Assembly: GCA_007844125.1 (NCBI GenBank)
Contig: CM017562.1
Span: forward strand, 65,669,129-65,733,128
DNA from: Sinonovacula constricta
Lineage: Eukaryota > Mollusca > Bivalvia > Cardiida > Solecurtidae
Length of the DNA stretch: 64,000 nt
Direction: 5' to 3'
Part shown: positions 27,201 through 42,200 of the stretch, in pieces
Layout: every line of letters starts with the position of its first letter
How positions within the stretch are numbered: position 1 is the first letter of the stretch
Position numbers and translations under genes: made by a program
Notes under the pieces: model-generated
What the model was told of the DNA's origin: nothing
Seen by the model: the letters and a program-made list of their open reading frames with translations, nothing else
Database searches by the model: none

Positions 27201-30200
27201 GTTACAAATACCTACCCTGTGGCAGTTACAATTGACTACCCTGTGGCAGTTACAATTACCTACCCTGAGGCAGTTACAAATACCTACTCTGTGGCAGTTA
27301 CAAATACCTACCCTGTGGCAGTTACAATTACCTACCCCGTAGCAGTTACAATTACCTACCCTGTGGCAGTTTCAATTACCTACCCTGTGGCAGTTTCAAT
27401 TACCTACCCTGTGGCAGTTTCAATTACCTACCCCGTAGCAGTTACAAATACCTTCCCTGTGGCAGTTTCAATTACCTACCCTGTGGCAGTTATAATTGAC
27501 TACCCTGTGGTAGTTACAATTACCTACCCTGTTGCAGTAACTGTAGACAAAGATGTACAGCATCTCCATAGACTGCGTATGAAGTTGGGGTTCAGGGTTA
27601 AACTGTATAGTATCCTATAAAAGAGATATAAATGTTTCAATAAAAAGTCATGCACCATGATATTAAAAAAATCATCAACAAGCAGACATCTCAATAATAA
27701 TGAATTCAGATGAAAAATCGCATAACAAACAAGAGGCTTGATGGAGCTATATGGCTCACCTCAGTACCGTAGACATTTTGAATAGTGAGAAAGGGATATC
27801 AGTAATGAATTTGAATTTTGTCTGCATTTTTCCTGATACTGTGCAGCAACATTTCTATCAATATAGCACAGGGGCACTTATGAGGTGCCCATGGACTTAA
27901 CCTGGCCGGTCCATTATATTGACACTGACAAGTCAGGCATAATGCTGTCCCCTTAGCCCCGAGCGTTAGGAGGAAAGCCACTACTACCAACTTTAAAGTC
28001 TTTGGTTTGACCCGGCAGGGGTTTGAACCCGCGATTTCCCAATCTGCAAGCCGACGCTGTACCAATTGAGCTATTGCGACCAGCATCAGTAATGTTTAAA
28101 AAAAAACCAGAATAATTTTAAATCATGTACACAGGCAACACCTGTATCACAGGTTCATTTTTTTATTACTGCATGGCAAAACATGTACCATAAATCAAGG
28201 CTCTTGCTCATGTAAGTTCTTAATTTCAAAGTTTATAGCAATATACGTAAAAGGCCATGCCCCTAATGGTCATGTTTTTTACCGATCCAAATTCTTTGAG
28301 CAATCTTAATAGAGAGTTTCTCAAAGAACATGTATATCAATTATCAAGGCCTGACCTCATGTACTTTCTGACAAGAAGATTTCAAAATTTTTCTGTAAAG
28401 TTATATAGTCAAAATAGTAACTTCCCCGCCCAAACCCAAATGTTCAAACTTGTATTATGGCTCTACGTCTTGTAGTTTCTGACAAGAAAATTCAGTTTTC
28501 TAAAACAGGTATAGATGGAAAATGGCCACAACCTTGGTGATCATGTTTTTTATCAATGGATCTAAATTCTTTTAACAACTTTTCATTTCTCTTGATCACT
28601 TAGACTTTTGAGAAAGTTTGGTTGAATTTTGGGCCAGTGGTTCCAGAAAATGTGGTTAAAAGAATGTTGACGAACGATCAATATGTGACTCCAGCCACTA
28701 GATGGTAGGCTATCACAATAGCTCACCCTATGCTTTGCTCAGGTTAGCTAAAATTATGGAAATAATTGTTGAATAGAGTAAATATTATACAATTCCTATG
28801 CTGTATACAGTGTTAACTGGTTCATGCATAAGTGACACATCAACATCTGGATTTTATTATCTCTCACTGCTGCATCCCCTTTGTCTTCTATCGATTTGAC
28901 TTAACAGAGACCAATTCTCAAGCATGCATTGCAAGTACTTGGAAAGCAAAATTTATGAAAACTTTTTTTAGAAATTTAAGATGCAACAAATGTCTTAAGT
29001 CTGGATTAGGTCACATCTGTTGCATGCTGAGCTTCATTTTTATGTTTTATATGAACACAGTGCCTGATTTGTATGATTCTCACCTTGCCTCGTGTATGGC
29101 CCTTCTCTGTGGCCCCATGAGACAGTGGCAGACGACCGCCACAGCAAACACCACCTCTGTATCCTGGTTGCTGCTCACCAGATATATGGTCTTCTGGAGG
29201 AAGCCTGCACTGTTCAGCACTGACAGGCAGTCCTCTCGCAGTTCTGATACCTTCGTAGGGTCTGCATCCTGTGGTAAATGAAGTATTAAACTTTATAAGT
29301 ATGTTTAAAAAAATTAACCAATAAACTGTATTTATTTATCACAGAAGATATCTGAACCTAAATTTTTGTATAAAGGTTCTACTAAAATCTTTACATCGCT
29401 TCAGTAAACTAGATAAAAATACAGCATACAGACTTAATCAGCATATCAGAAACACATCATTCAGTTGTGCTAGTAAAATCTAATCTCTAATAATAAAGTT
29501 AACATGAAGCCCATTATGGTGGTGATGATGATGATGATTATGATAACAGCTTATAAACATTAAATAAATCAATAGCAAATTATGAACACTTACAATACTG
29601 TCAACCTCCATTTCATCATCAGACTCCGAGTCAGAGTCATTGTCATGGTTACTAGAGGCTGGTAACAAGGGGAGTAACCTTTGCAGAACCTGGACTAGCT
29701 GACTAAATGTGTCCAGTGGCATACTCTCTGTAACACACAATCCAGCTGGTAAACGCACAATAAAGGATTACCGGTAATAATACACATAATTTTGAGTATT
29801 ATATATTATTTACTTTATCTACAATGGGTTATGACCCTATTTTATCATGCAAAATATACATTTTAATTTGAATATATCCCACTCATATTAAATTTTACCT
29901 AAATATTATCTTATCTCTAAATTGCTAGTCTTGATAACAAGTACCACAAAAATACAAGCTATCACAAAAATAAAAGTCAAATAAACTTGTTCAAACATGT
30001 GCTCTGAGAACTGCCAGCTGCTCATTGAAGCCATTTAGTGACATATAGGATCTGACTTGGACTCAGACAGGGATGACGCAATCAAACACAGATGACCAGG
30101 ACATTGATTGCATTAAACAGTTTTTCAAAGTTTAAGCTTGAACGGTATGCAGATGATATTTGCAGATATCAGAAGACAGACATGTTGATGTGGAATGATG

Positions 30201-33200
30201 GCTTTATAACAGATGCATGTACCCACCTAGATATTTATCTGCCAGGACCAGGACAGATCCCAGAAGCCATGGACTAAGCTCCACTCGCACCTTATGCCTG
30301 TCCTGCCTACGTCCCGTTCCTCGGTTTTTGCCGCTGCCCAGCTCATACTCTCTACATTGCCCAATCAGCTCCTGCACGAGTTCTACTAGAGGGAATGGAT
30401 ACTTGCCATAAGCCATGGCAGGCAGCAGGAACTGAGAAATCTGGTCTGTGTACACTGGACACAACAGTGACCGACACATGTATGTCAGCACAAGTTTACT
30501 GCAGGGAAAGGATACATGTTGTGAATATTTTCATGAATAAACTAATGCAATCTCTTTTGGTTGGAAATATAGAAGTAAGCTGTTATTGAATTAAAAATGA
30601 CAACATCAAGCATTTGTTTGAATGTTTGCATAATTAACTACCAAAAGATATAAAATAAGACATATATAACATTTAAACTAAATCTGAAACAAAGAAAATG
30701 CTAGACTTACAAAAATTTACATGAGTGAAAAAGCAATCAATATGGTATTTAATGAGCTAGCCAATTTCATGTGGACCTGACAGATAAACAGTACCATTTT
30801 TGGATGTGAGCATCAAGTAGTAAACAAGTAAAGTAATCTTACCAGAAGGTTGGGTCATCTGAGGCTGCAGCAAAGCTTATTGGGGTCATGATGAGTTCAT
30901 ATATACTGGAGGCCACAGGGGTCGGCGGGATGTGACTCTTCTCTAGGCTTGATGGAACCTTGGAGTTCAGTAACAGTCGCATACATTCAAAGTAGCCTGC
31001 AGAACAAACATACATACCAGTAATATTGCTCACTGGATGCTGCAACTGGCCACACTGTGCAAGACTCAGACAAAAAAAAATATTTATTAAACCTTTTTAT
31101 CTGAAAGATAATTTATTAATAACAGGTTCCTGTACATGGTTACCTTTCAATACATATGGATCTTAAGTGGATTAAGTGGACTGAAGAATCAATAATAATA
31201 ACCACTCTATCAAGTGTGCACCTTCCTAAACTATCTTACAATCAACATTTCCCATGCAATCAAGAGAAGCCTTGTAATAAGAGTATATTTAACCTGCTTC
31301 AATAAGTCCCCGCCATATTGTCTTTACAGTGGCCATTTGATTGTATGTGCCTTGTGCTGTGAACACCTCCAGAATCCGCACGGGAATGGCAATTGGTTGG
31401 GAGCTGTCCATAATACTGGTCAGGTACCTGCAGTAAGAAAACGTACATGGTCCATACACTGAACAGGTTGTCATGGTAGAAAGATAGTTATTGCTATGAA
31501 GATATGAGAAATGCGATTGAAGGATTAACTTTTGTTACAAAACACTGTGACTTTCTGAGATTTGAGGGAGAAAAGTTCTCTAAACAAATACCCTGGTAGA
31601 AAGAATTAGGTCATATGGCTCTTTTCTTTGTACTCAGACTTTTCACATAACTTGACTTCATATAATAAAGATTCTAGGTATATTATTATGCTATCAATGA
31701 TGGTATCAGGACTTGTTTTAACCATATTGCTGCCTTTACTAATTGTATCATAGTGTATGCTTTTAGCAAGATGTCTTCCCCTGCAGTTTGTATGAGCACC
31801 AAATGGGCAAAGTATTTATTTCCAACTGAGTACATATTCATCTGCAGTCAAATCATCATACTTTGAATCACCCATTTGAGAATGTATTTTCTGATAGGGT
31901 CATTTTAGATGCCAAAACTGGATTGTTTGTTTGTTGCCGGGCAGTGCTTGTGAGATTAAATGTCCTATTTTTTTTAATTAATTCATGTAAATATTCAACA
32001 AAGTTTGCAGATCAGCATTTCAGTTTTGAAAAAGAACTGTAGGCACATAATGTAATACATTTTTTAAAGTTTAATGGAATAAAAAAGGCAGAAAAACATT
32101 AATTTACAACAATAAAGACAACTCCCATACCACAGAGTAAAAATCTATGACACGTATGGAAACTCAATGTTATGAATAATTTGCTGAAAATAATTATTTA
32201 AAAAGGCCACAGCAAGTGTATTTGACTGTAGAGTATAGAAGAATATTACTAAAGTTTAGTATCAATACTGACTCACAGAGCAGCTTTATTTTTCCATGTT
32301 CATAAATGCTGTTCATCCTTTGGAAGTTGAAGACAAACATCACATCTACAGATTAGTAAAGCTGGAATTGTTTATTCACAGGTTCGGACCAAGAAAAATG
32401 ACAAAATGGCAATGATGGCTCATGTCTTTCACAACTTGCCTTTAGTCTCTGCAGTTTAGGTTCTACTTTCCTCAGCAGATAGGGTGCCTAAGACAATGAG
32501 GCAGTGCCAGGCAGGACAAGGTTCCAGTTTGGAGCACTGATGCATAAAACCTTCAGAGAGGCTTTCAATATGCCCTTGAAGCTCATAAACCATCCACCTA
32601 ATGTTTGTTTTCCTTGGCAAAGTCCCCAAGAAGAGCTCTTGGCAATGTGTATGTTGAGCATTTATGTCACAAACCCAGTGTCTTTTGCACAATGTGGGCT
32701 TGTCCAGCTAGCTTAGATTGGCTTAAAAATATTATCATATATCTATTAGTTTATGAACACTAGCCAGCAGTGAGAACATTACCTGAGGCAGAAGAGGAGG
32801 AGTTGTTTGATCTGTTGTTGTCCCTTCATTGGGTCTGTCAGGACATACTGAATATAGTCCTCCCTTAGTCGAACGAGCTGCTGGCTCAACCAAACCTGAC
32901 AAAAACAGTACCTGTGTTATAGTTCTCTGCTACATTTGCCCTAATACATTCTAGATTTTTGATAACCATTTTATGCAGAGGTAACAAAACATATTGTCAC
33001 AGTCTTGGCAGCCAAAAAAGTGAAGATCCAGATAAGACAGTTCTAAGAGGAGAAGCAGACTAATCTGGATCTGTTTGACAAACCTGGTCAATTGCTGCTA
33101 GCAGGCTAAGATATATAGGATAGAATGACCTCAACTCCTAGTGGGGGAATAATGAAACAGTCAATATTTTATAATCTAAAACAAGTTGACTTATAATTTA

Positions 33201-36200
33201 AGGAAAGTGATACACTAACTGTCATGTTAAGGAATTTTATATTTTGCTTGACTGTAAACAATATGTTTGAAAAACACGTATTTTGTTTATGCATTAAAAC
33301 TCATTTTAAGTTACAAATAGAAAAGAAAGCATGTGCACCTTTAGGACACAAGAAACTCTGATCAGTACCTTTTCCTACTGATTTTACACTAAGCCTTCAT
33401 TGTCAACTGTATCATTTTAGGTTAAAAATAAAGACAAGTTTAGTGGGATATTTCCTTAAAAATTACATGTTTGTTAATTTTATTAGTAAATAAACTCATA
33501 AAGCTTCATTAAAAACATCTTCAAACACTAAACTGCATTTATTAAGATAAATAGGGTATAAAAGGATCCAATGAGCCAGATAAATGCAGCAAGTCCCACT
33601 AAACAATTATTTAAAATTGCTTGGCCTTAACATCATCATTTTTACATAAGCAATAAAAATTTAATTTGTTACACAGTCTTTTCATGATTTTCAATTCTTT
33701 ATGTCATTTTTTAAAAGAAAAATATGCTTATACAGAGAATACTCTTTAATTTAAGGATTTAAGTTCCCATAGCAAGATGTCCATCATTTACATTACACTT
33801 TTTATATGTGAAGGAACTAGACAACATACCAAGGATGATAAACCCAATAAACAAACTAGACAACATACCAGTCTGCTGCCATCTTGTCTCTCGGAGAAGA
33901 AATGACATAGTTGCGAAACAAGACCACTAAGATCGGCAGCTGTGACATTTCCCTTCTGCAATTGTTTTACAACAACATCAAACTGGTTTCGGAGGCCATC
34001 TTGCTGTTTGAAGAAGAAAAAAACAACAAAGTTAACAAGCACTAAATCTCCAAATAATATTTTACAGCTTGTATTATAAAATCAGGAGTAATACCTTAAA
34101 GACGAGATCATTTTTCTTTACATTGGTTAATGAATATTCACGTCACAACTTGTTACTTCTTTGACTCCATGACTGCTTATTTCATGGGTTAAAGTCCAGG
34201 TCTGGGTAAAAACTTTCATAAGTCAAGTCTTCCAGCTGATGAGTGTCAAGCTCTTAGTTCTACCCAGACATCTGTCTACAACCTTTCTTACCAACGATAG
34301 CTGGACATTGCTATGAAGACTATGACTGTGTCACTGCAAGGTATGTTAAAATAACAAACAACAAAATAAATTAATTTAATTATCTGCTGATTTTAATTAA
34401 AATAACTAAACAAATGTGATCCACCTCACAATGAAGGTCACAAGAGTTCTCTCCCAAGATTTCAAATCTAGTAGAATACAACCATGTTAAGTTCCAAGAT
34501 TTGAAGACTGAATGGTGTTTATTAAAATGCTTACCTGCTTCTTCCTCACTCTGTAACCTCTGTAGACCTTCTGTATCTTTAAGGCATTCTCTTGATGAAT
34601 ACGGTATTCCTTTAGAATAAAAAATATGTCCATGTATATAAGCCTATTTGTATTTGCACCCATTCCAAGCATTCATTAATCAAAAGCAACTTGAAGTAAT
34701 TCATCATGTAGAAAGCATATTTTTCATCTACATCTAGGCCTAAGAGGGATATGCTGACACCATATTAATTTAATTACACTTGCAATTCTAGCTAAAGAAA
34801 TAAATAACTGGTTGAGCAGTAGGTTTGATCCCTAATCAAGACAAACCAATGTCTTTAAAATCAAGTGTGTATGGATGTTATCAGCTTTACTTGATCTTCT
34901 TCAGGTTATTAATGATCATATTGTTACCGGAACACTTCTTTCATTTATAACTGGCTGTCATTTTCCTTTCACTAATGCAGACCATGCCACTACTGTATCT
35001 TAAACTGTTTCAAGAAATATACCTAAACAATCAAGAGGGCCATGATGGCCCTATATTGGCCCTATATATTGCTCACCTGAGTACTGAAGACATTAACACA
35101 AAATAAGCCTGGAAGATCAGCAGACCAGAAACATTGAAATACATGTACACAAGCAACATTTGGACAATCAATTAATTTAGTCATCTGTGAACATGGCTAC
35201 ATCCCTGGCAGACATGTTTTTTCATGGATCCAAATTTAAACTGATCAAAAAATTTTGAACAACTTTTCGTTTCCCCTGCCTGCTGATACTTTTGAACAAG
35301 TTTGGTTATATTCTTTGGAATATTGATGGATGCATGACACCAGATACTGGAAGGTGGGCAACCACAACAGCTCACCTTAAGCATAAGCTCAGGTGAGCCA
35401 ACAAAATACCAACTCAGATGCCAAAAAAGAGGGTGACAAAAGCTCCACTTTATTTCTTAACAAAGTGGCGCTAACAATAACATGATTGTTGTTTACTGCA
35501 TGTCTACTTATTACCGGGTTATACATAAGTTATTTTAATCCTATCCACAAGTTATTATGCAGTCAAGGAAAAGACAAGTAACAAAGACTTAACATAAGTA
35601 GAGATCTTGTGGGCTACAATTCTACTTATCACTAGATTCCATCATACAGATTTTGATGTAAATCCATAAAGATGTTCTAAAGTATATTGTTGTGCACTTC
35701 GTCCCAATAAGATCTATCCAAACATAAAGTTTACCATTAATATGCCATGTGGTTTTAGTATTAAGCTCCAGATGACGCTATGACGGCTAAAGGATAAATA
35801 TTCTCACAAATGGATACTTTCGTGGTTACAGTATTGTCCTCTTTATTATACCTGAATTTTGAAATAGAGAATTTAAAGCCATAATTTTCATAGTTTGTTT
35901 TGAATGATCAAGCTATCAGTAGCACTTCATTAAAATAAGATATAAAATACCATGTTACAAATATCAAGCAGATACAGACCTCCCTTTTCTGTCTTTCTTC
36001 TTGTGCTCGTTTCAGCAATGAATCCTTTTCTTCCTGGAGATGAAATAAAATTAAATATTTTCATAGCAGCGTTGATCCAGAATCCAGAATTATCTATGTG
36101 TCACAGAATGATGATAAAAGAAGAGGCAGCATGCAAATAATAAATTCAACATTTGTTACCATATTTAAAGACATTAATTGGGTGATATCTGTCACCATTT

Positions 36201-39200
36201 AAGACATTTGCAATGTTATCAGACTTTGGGACTGTTAAACATATTTTACCTGAAGAAATGAACATAAAAAATATTGTTGGTTGTTTCTATGACTACTTAC
36301 TGATGAGAAAAACAACAACATGTTTCTCCTTCCTTTCCACTAAAAACCTTCTTTAGTGACATGATTTTGTCTGCCAATATCACCTAAATCATCACAGAGG
36401 CAAATGCCCAAACTCCTTGTGAAATTTAGACAATGCAATTTTCAGTTTCATGATATGATTCCATGTCAGAAGAACAGGTAGTAACACTTAAAGTTGTATA
36501 ATTTACAGGATGTGTATTCAAGGATATAAAAAAAATAACAAATGATTATTGTTATTGTTTGGCACCAAACATTGTTTTGAAAACTTTTTAATACAAACTT
36601 CGGTTATTAAAGCAAAATTACAACACTGACCACACTAAAGTACACAATACATAAAGAGTTTACTTTGAAATTAATATTGATATCAGTTTGCATAAAAGTC
36701 TGCCCTTCCTCTGTCAATTGTTAATTGTGTGGGCTGGGAAAATTCACTAGATAACGTTTTCATGGCATGTACAACAAAGAAAACAACAATGTTGGGTGAA
36801 AAAACTTGGGTTCTGGTTCCCGACTCTGTTTAGTGTTGGCAGGCTGGACTCAGAACTATTAGCCATGGCTTTTAGCTGTCTAAGAATATAATGGCCGACT
36901 GTTCTCAATACCACAGTTGGATGTTGCTCCTCTCATAATCAATTGTCTGTGATATTGTTTAATATTTTCATGTTGCAACAATTAAATGTAAAGCAGGAAT
37001 GTAATTTATAATTGAGAAACTATTCCCTCTTCAAGTAAGTGTTAGGTTAAACTAAACTATTTGATTAGGTTTAATTTCTAAAAGTATGTTGAAGGCTTGG
37101 AAAAAGTTGGTCAATAAATTATATTTACATTCATTTCATTATGTGTTTCAATACTGATTATAATAACATGTCTGAATAAAGACTGGGAACTGTTTTGTGA
37201 TGTAAATTACTTTTTTGGTCTTCTATTTTGTATTTATTTCTTTCGGTTACGATTATTCCTTTTCCCTGCTTTTTTAAATTTTACATTATATCTATATCCT
37301 AAATCAGTTGTTGGATTATTTAGTTCTTTAATTTTGTAACGTCTCATATGTAAATTTTAGTGAAATGTTTTGTCTACTCTTGGGACAATGATAATCTCAT
37401 TCAGGCTAGAAATGATTCCAAAGTTAACAGTCGATGTGGCATGAAAAATCATGGCTTTGGCATTGAGTGTTTTATACCTTTATTTTGTCAAAATGCAATC
37501 ATACAGAAAGCATTGTAAGTTTCATAAAATAGTTTCTATTATCAGATGTTAGTGCTTTCTAATGTATTGTACATTTGATTTACCTCTGAATTAGTTTGAC
37601 CATTATTTGTACACCTTGAAGCACTTACATGATTAAACTACACTGCCCAATGTAATTGGTTTTACTTTTAAACAATCTGACTTGATTATAAATAAACAGA
37701 CATTACATCAGATTCACATATCCCGAATGGCAACAAAGAAATACAGATGCCTGCTCCTATGCACATATTCTGCTGGTAGCAAATCTACAGCAATTTGTTT
37801 GCTGTAGCATGCGACAGATGTCTTGACATTAAAGGCAGAAATGTGGGTATCTGTGACAAGGAGTATGATGACGCTGTCAACCAAAGTCGTGAGCTGCAGT
37901 TCACTAGTATATAGTGGCAGCATGACCAATCCCTGAAGCAGGTCCTCTTGTCACTAGTATATAGTGGCAGCATGACCAATCCATGAAGCAGGTCCTCTTG
38001 TCACTAGTATATAGTGGCAGCATGACCAATCCATGAAGCAGGTCCTCTTGTCACTAGTATATAGTGGCAGCATGACCAATCCATGAAGCAGGTCCTCTTG
38101 TCACTAGTATATAGTGGCAGCATGACCAATCCATGAAGCAGGTCCTCTTGTCACTAGTATATAGTGGCAGCATGACCAATCCATGAAGCAGGTCCTCTTG
38201 TCACTAGTATATAGTGGCAGCATGACCAATCCATGAAGGAGGACCTCTTGTCACTAGTATATAGTGGCAGCATGACCAATCCATGAAGGAGGACCTCTTG
38301 TACAATATTGTGTAAGTTTGTATCATTCTGTAACACTTTTCAACGGCAGTAAGAAATACCCAAATCTACTCAAATCTTACCCAAATTTTATCAAAATCTA
38401 CTCAAATCTTTTTTATGTAGAATATGCCCAAATTAAGCGATATCTGCAGTTATTGTCTCAAAATTACTTAAGAACTTAATAAAAATGTTTTCATTCTTTT
38501 TATTTTCTTATTTTTTCTCTTTGGTGAAGTTGTTATGCACGAAGGAGACAAATTACATTAAAGGTGTTTAGTATTGAACATGTTGATGCATGGGATGCAT
38601 CGTTAGGCTGATGTAAGATAACAATGACAACGACACTGATTATGACAAATAATGGTGTTAAAACTGCTGTTGATTATGGCAATGATGATACTGTAATACT
38701 GTAAATATTAAAGAAATACAAAAGAATTGGGATGGGATGGGATTAGCCAGCATTTTTGCTGATACTGTGCAGCCACATTTCTATCATTATAGCACAGGGG
38801 CACTTATGAGGTGCCCAGGGACTGAACCCGGTTGGTCCATTATACTGACACCGACGCTGTCCCCTTAGCGCCGAGTGTTAGGAGGGAAGCCACTACTTCC
38901 AACTTTAAAGTCTTTGGTTTGACCCGGCTGGGGTTTGAACCCATGACCTCCAAATCCGTCAAGCCGACACTCTACCACCAGCGGCCAGTCAAAAGAATTG
39001 GTAATCTTCTGATGTATAAACATGTATCCAAATACATGTAAATGCATTTCTATCTATATTGATCTAGTGACTAAGTATTAATTTGTATATTAAAGCCAGT
39101 GACAGTGTGTAGTTTGACTTCCGTAATAATATACAAACTCTTAGACAGATATTTTGTTTATAATGGAATAACTTAATCTTGACATTGTGACATGTGCAAA

Positions 39201-42200
39201 GTGGAAATTTACTGCCCTATAACCTACAATAAACAATGGTTAATCCAAGCTATTCGGCAATTATAATTCGGTCAAACTATTAAATACATGATATTTATTA
39301 ATATTTCATCATCACATGACAGAGAGCAAAGTCTCAAAAATGATGTTAACCCATGCAGTTCAAAAATAAGGAAACTGGCGGATGGGGCCTGGTGTTATGT
39401 AACTTACCACATAAAAGCCACATCATGTATAATGTATCTAAAACAAGTTGTACATAATTTTGAGATAATAGATGAGTGTGTCATCCTACATGCAAGAGAG
39501 TAGATTTGGGTAGATTTTCATAAGATTTGGGGGTTTACGGTCACTTTGGTGAATGACCATTTCAGTAAATTGATCTTATATAGGGATAAGTCCGGTCGTT
39601 GTGGTAAATAGGTAAACATATAATATAATACCTGATTGAGACAGAGAATTGGGTATGTCCACTTGTGAAGTGATTTACCAAGAAAGATAATTAAAGATTA
39701 ATTAATTAGCTATCGAAGTCCTATAAACATATATACTCTTTGAATAGGGAAACAGGATTATCATAAATTTATAAAATTGCCATGAAGGTATTATAATAAT
39801 AAAATATTTTTTCATTTTAGTATTGCATGTAAATAAATTAATTTTACACTCTGATAAGTGTTCTTACCTATTAAATATACTTGTCTCTTGGTTTAAGCTA
39901 GTGTGACGAAACTAATGTGCGTAAATGACAGTTTTACTAAATTGATGCCATTCCACAAATTTCATGAAGTTCAGCTAGATAAATAATACATTGTCAAGGT
40001 TTACTTTTGTTTCTCCAACAACACTACGAGGCATAGATCTGGGAAATAGACAATATTTAAAAGACAGTTATGTAAGTTATTAAAACAGTTCCTTTAAACA
40101 ATTGGCAAATAATGCAATAGTGTAGTATATTGTCTTGTTGTTATATCGCTGGTTTATATGATTCAATGTAAAGCACCTATTGAGAGTTGACTCTTGCCGC
40201 ATAATTAAATATGATGTTTGTGATGAAACCAGTAGATTTTGTAGAACGGGTACCAGTGGCTGGGTATAAAAGAGCGACGCATTACTGGTGAGTGGTATAA
40301 TACTTCCGGAGAAAACCCCAACAATCACAAGTATAATACTATAAATGCAACATATAAATTTTAATAAATAAGCATAGTAATAAAGATCTGTGTAAACAAG
40401 TTTTCTTTTTTAAATAATAATACCTATGAAATATTACAACGTTATTCATAGTGTAGAGGCTATTACATCTAGCAAATATTTTGCAGACTCTGATCACACG
40501 GGGGGGCGCCGCACGGGTTTCATCGGACGAGTGAGGCACCTTGGGGAAATGGGAAAAAAAATTTTTTTTACCGTAAATCTCTCCTGCGCGCTAGTGTTTT
40601 TCGCCATACAGTGCCTCTGAGGAACACAGGCCTGTCTATATTCATAAAATAATTAACTATAAATAACTTCCAAATCCTCTCCTTCTCTTCTGACAAAATA
40701 AACATTTAAAAAATAATCTTACTCTATAGGGAACGGGAGATATCCTTTGTAATTGTCAAACACGGGTACATATATCTCCCTTCCCTTCTTTTACTAATCT
40801 TTCGAGTTGTGTTGTTTCTTATATTTCTGCTTCTATGGTGCATGTGGATGAATAAAAAGAATATATGACTGCCAGCGGGACCTCAGAATTAAAAAATAGG
40901 TCCCATCATCCACATGTTAACCAGTCTTTTCTATTTATAATACTAGCTGAATTATAGGTATTACAGGGGACAGGCCTGAAAACATGTATATTGTAATCTG
41001 TAAATATAAATATAATTATCATTCTTGATTTTTTTAAAATAAACATACTCTTAAACGGTCCTAGAAAGGTGCCTATAGCATCGGATAAAAAATACAACTA
41101 TATGTTTTATCTTTTATTTTACCTGGATACTTTTTTTTGGTTTTTAAATTATTGTACTTTTTTATCAATATTATAAGTCCCAAATGAGGCACTGTATAAC
41201 AGGCGACATAATCTAGATTCAATGTTAATAGTGGACTGGAAACCAAATGTAATAAATGAAATAAGAAGTGTACACTGATATTTTAGACAAAACAAATTTT
41301 TACCACACATTCACCACAGCACAAACATACAACAAAGATATTAAAACCACCCATACATTATACAAGCCTTCTGTCATAATCACCCTTATGTTATTAAATT
41401 TTTAATATTTTTAACCTACCAGACACTAGGCAACCCTCACGCCATTAATATAACGTTGTGATACTTCATTTTTAAACTCCCATACTTTAATGCTCGCCCT
41501 ATAACAATAGTTAGGGCGAGGGTAAACAAGACCAAATATTGATTGGTGAGTGGTAGAATGGTGCTGACCGTCAAGGTGATCACATCGAAAGGGAAAACTG
41601 CTTATATTGGTTGCTTACTGGGACTTAGGTTAGTATAGGGCTATTAGGAGAAACTCAAACGTGCAACTTGGATTCAGACATACATGTAATCCTCGTTCAG
41701 ATATGCAGATTCTCTGAACCCCCATTATTTATACATAGTACCGGGTCGCAGTAGTAAATAATATGAAGCCAGTTGATTTAACCCATTGATGTTGTACTGG
41801 GTTATAGTAGGACTGAGTGTTGGATCAGGTGTCGGCCCGTGTTAGTTATATGATAGTTTATACAGACTGGGTTATACCGAGTGTTGGAGCGGGTCTGTAT
41901 GTTTATGTCATACCGCGTTATAGGGACTGGGTATATAATATAGTGTAGTATAGGACTCAGTGCAGGATGGGGTGATTGTTACATCAAGCGTTAAGACTTA
42001 GTAATGAATTAGTCGGTAGTGACGTCAGCAAGTTATAATTTGTATATGGGAATGAATGCTTGATTGCGTTGGTACTGAGTACAGCATCAGTCAGTACTGC
42101 GTGTTGGTGAACGGGTCTGTGTTTATGTTAGGTTTGTGTGTATGGGTCCAAGTAAGACTGGGTGTTGGACTGAGATGGACCGTGTTAATAACTGTATGTA

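Noticed and set aside
26898..27620. 240-codon plus-strand frame with TYPVAVTI repeats
   Set aside because: By-product of the 24-bp array; it runs antisense across UBE3C exon 11.
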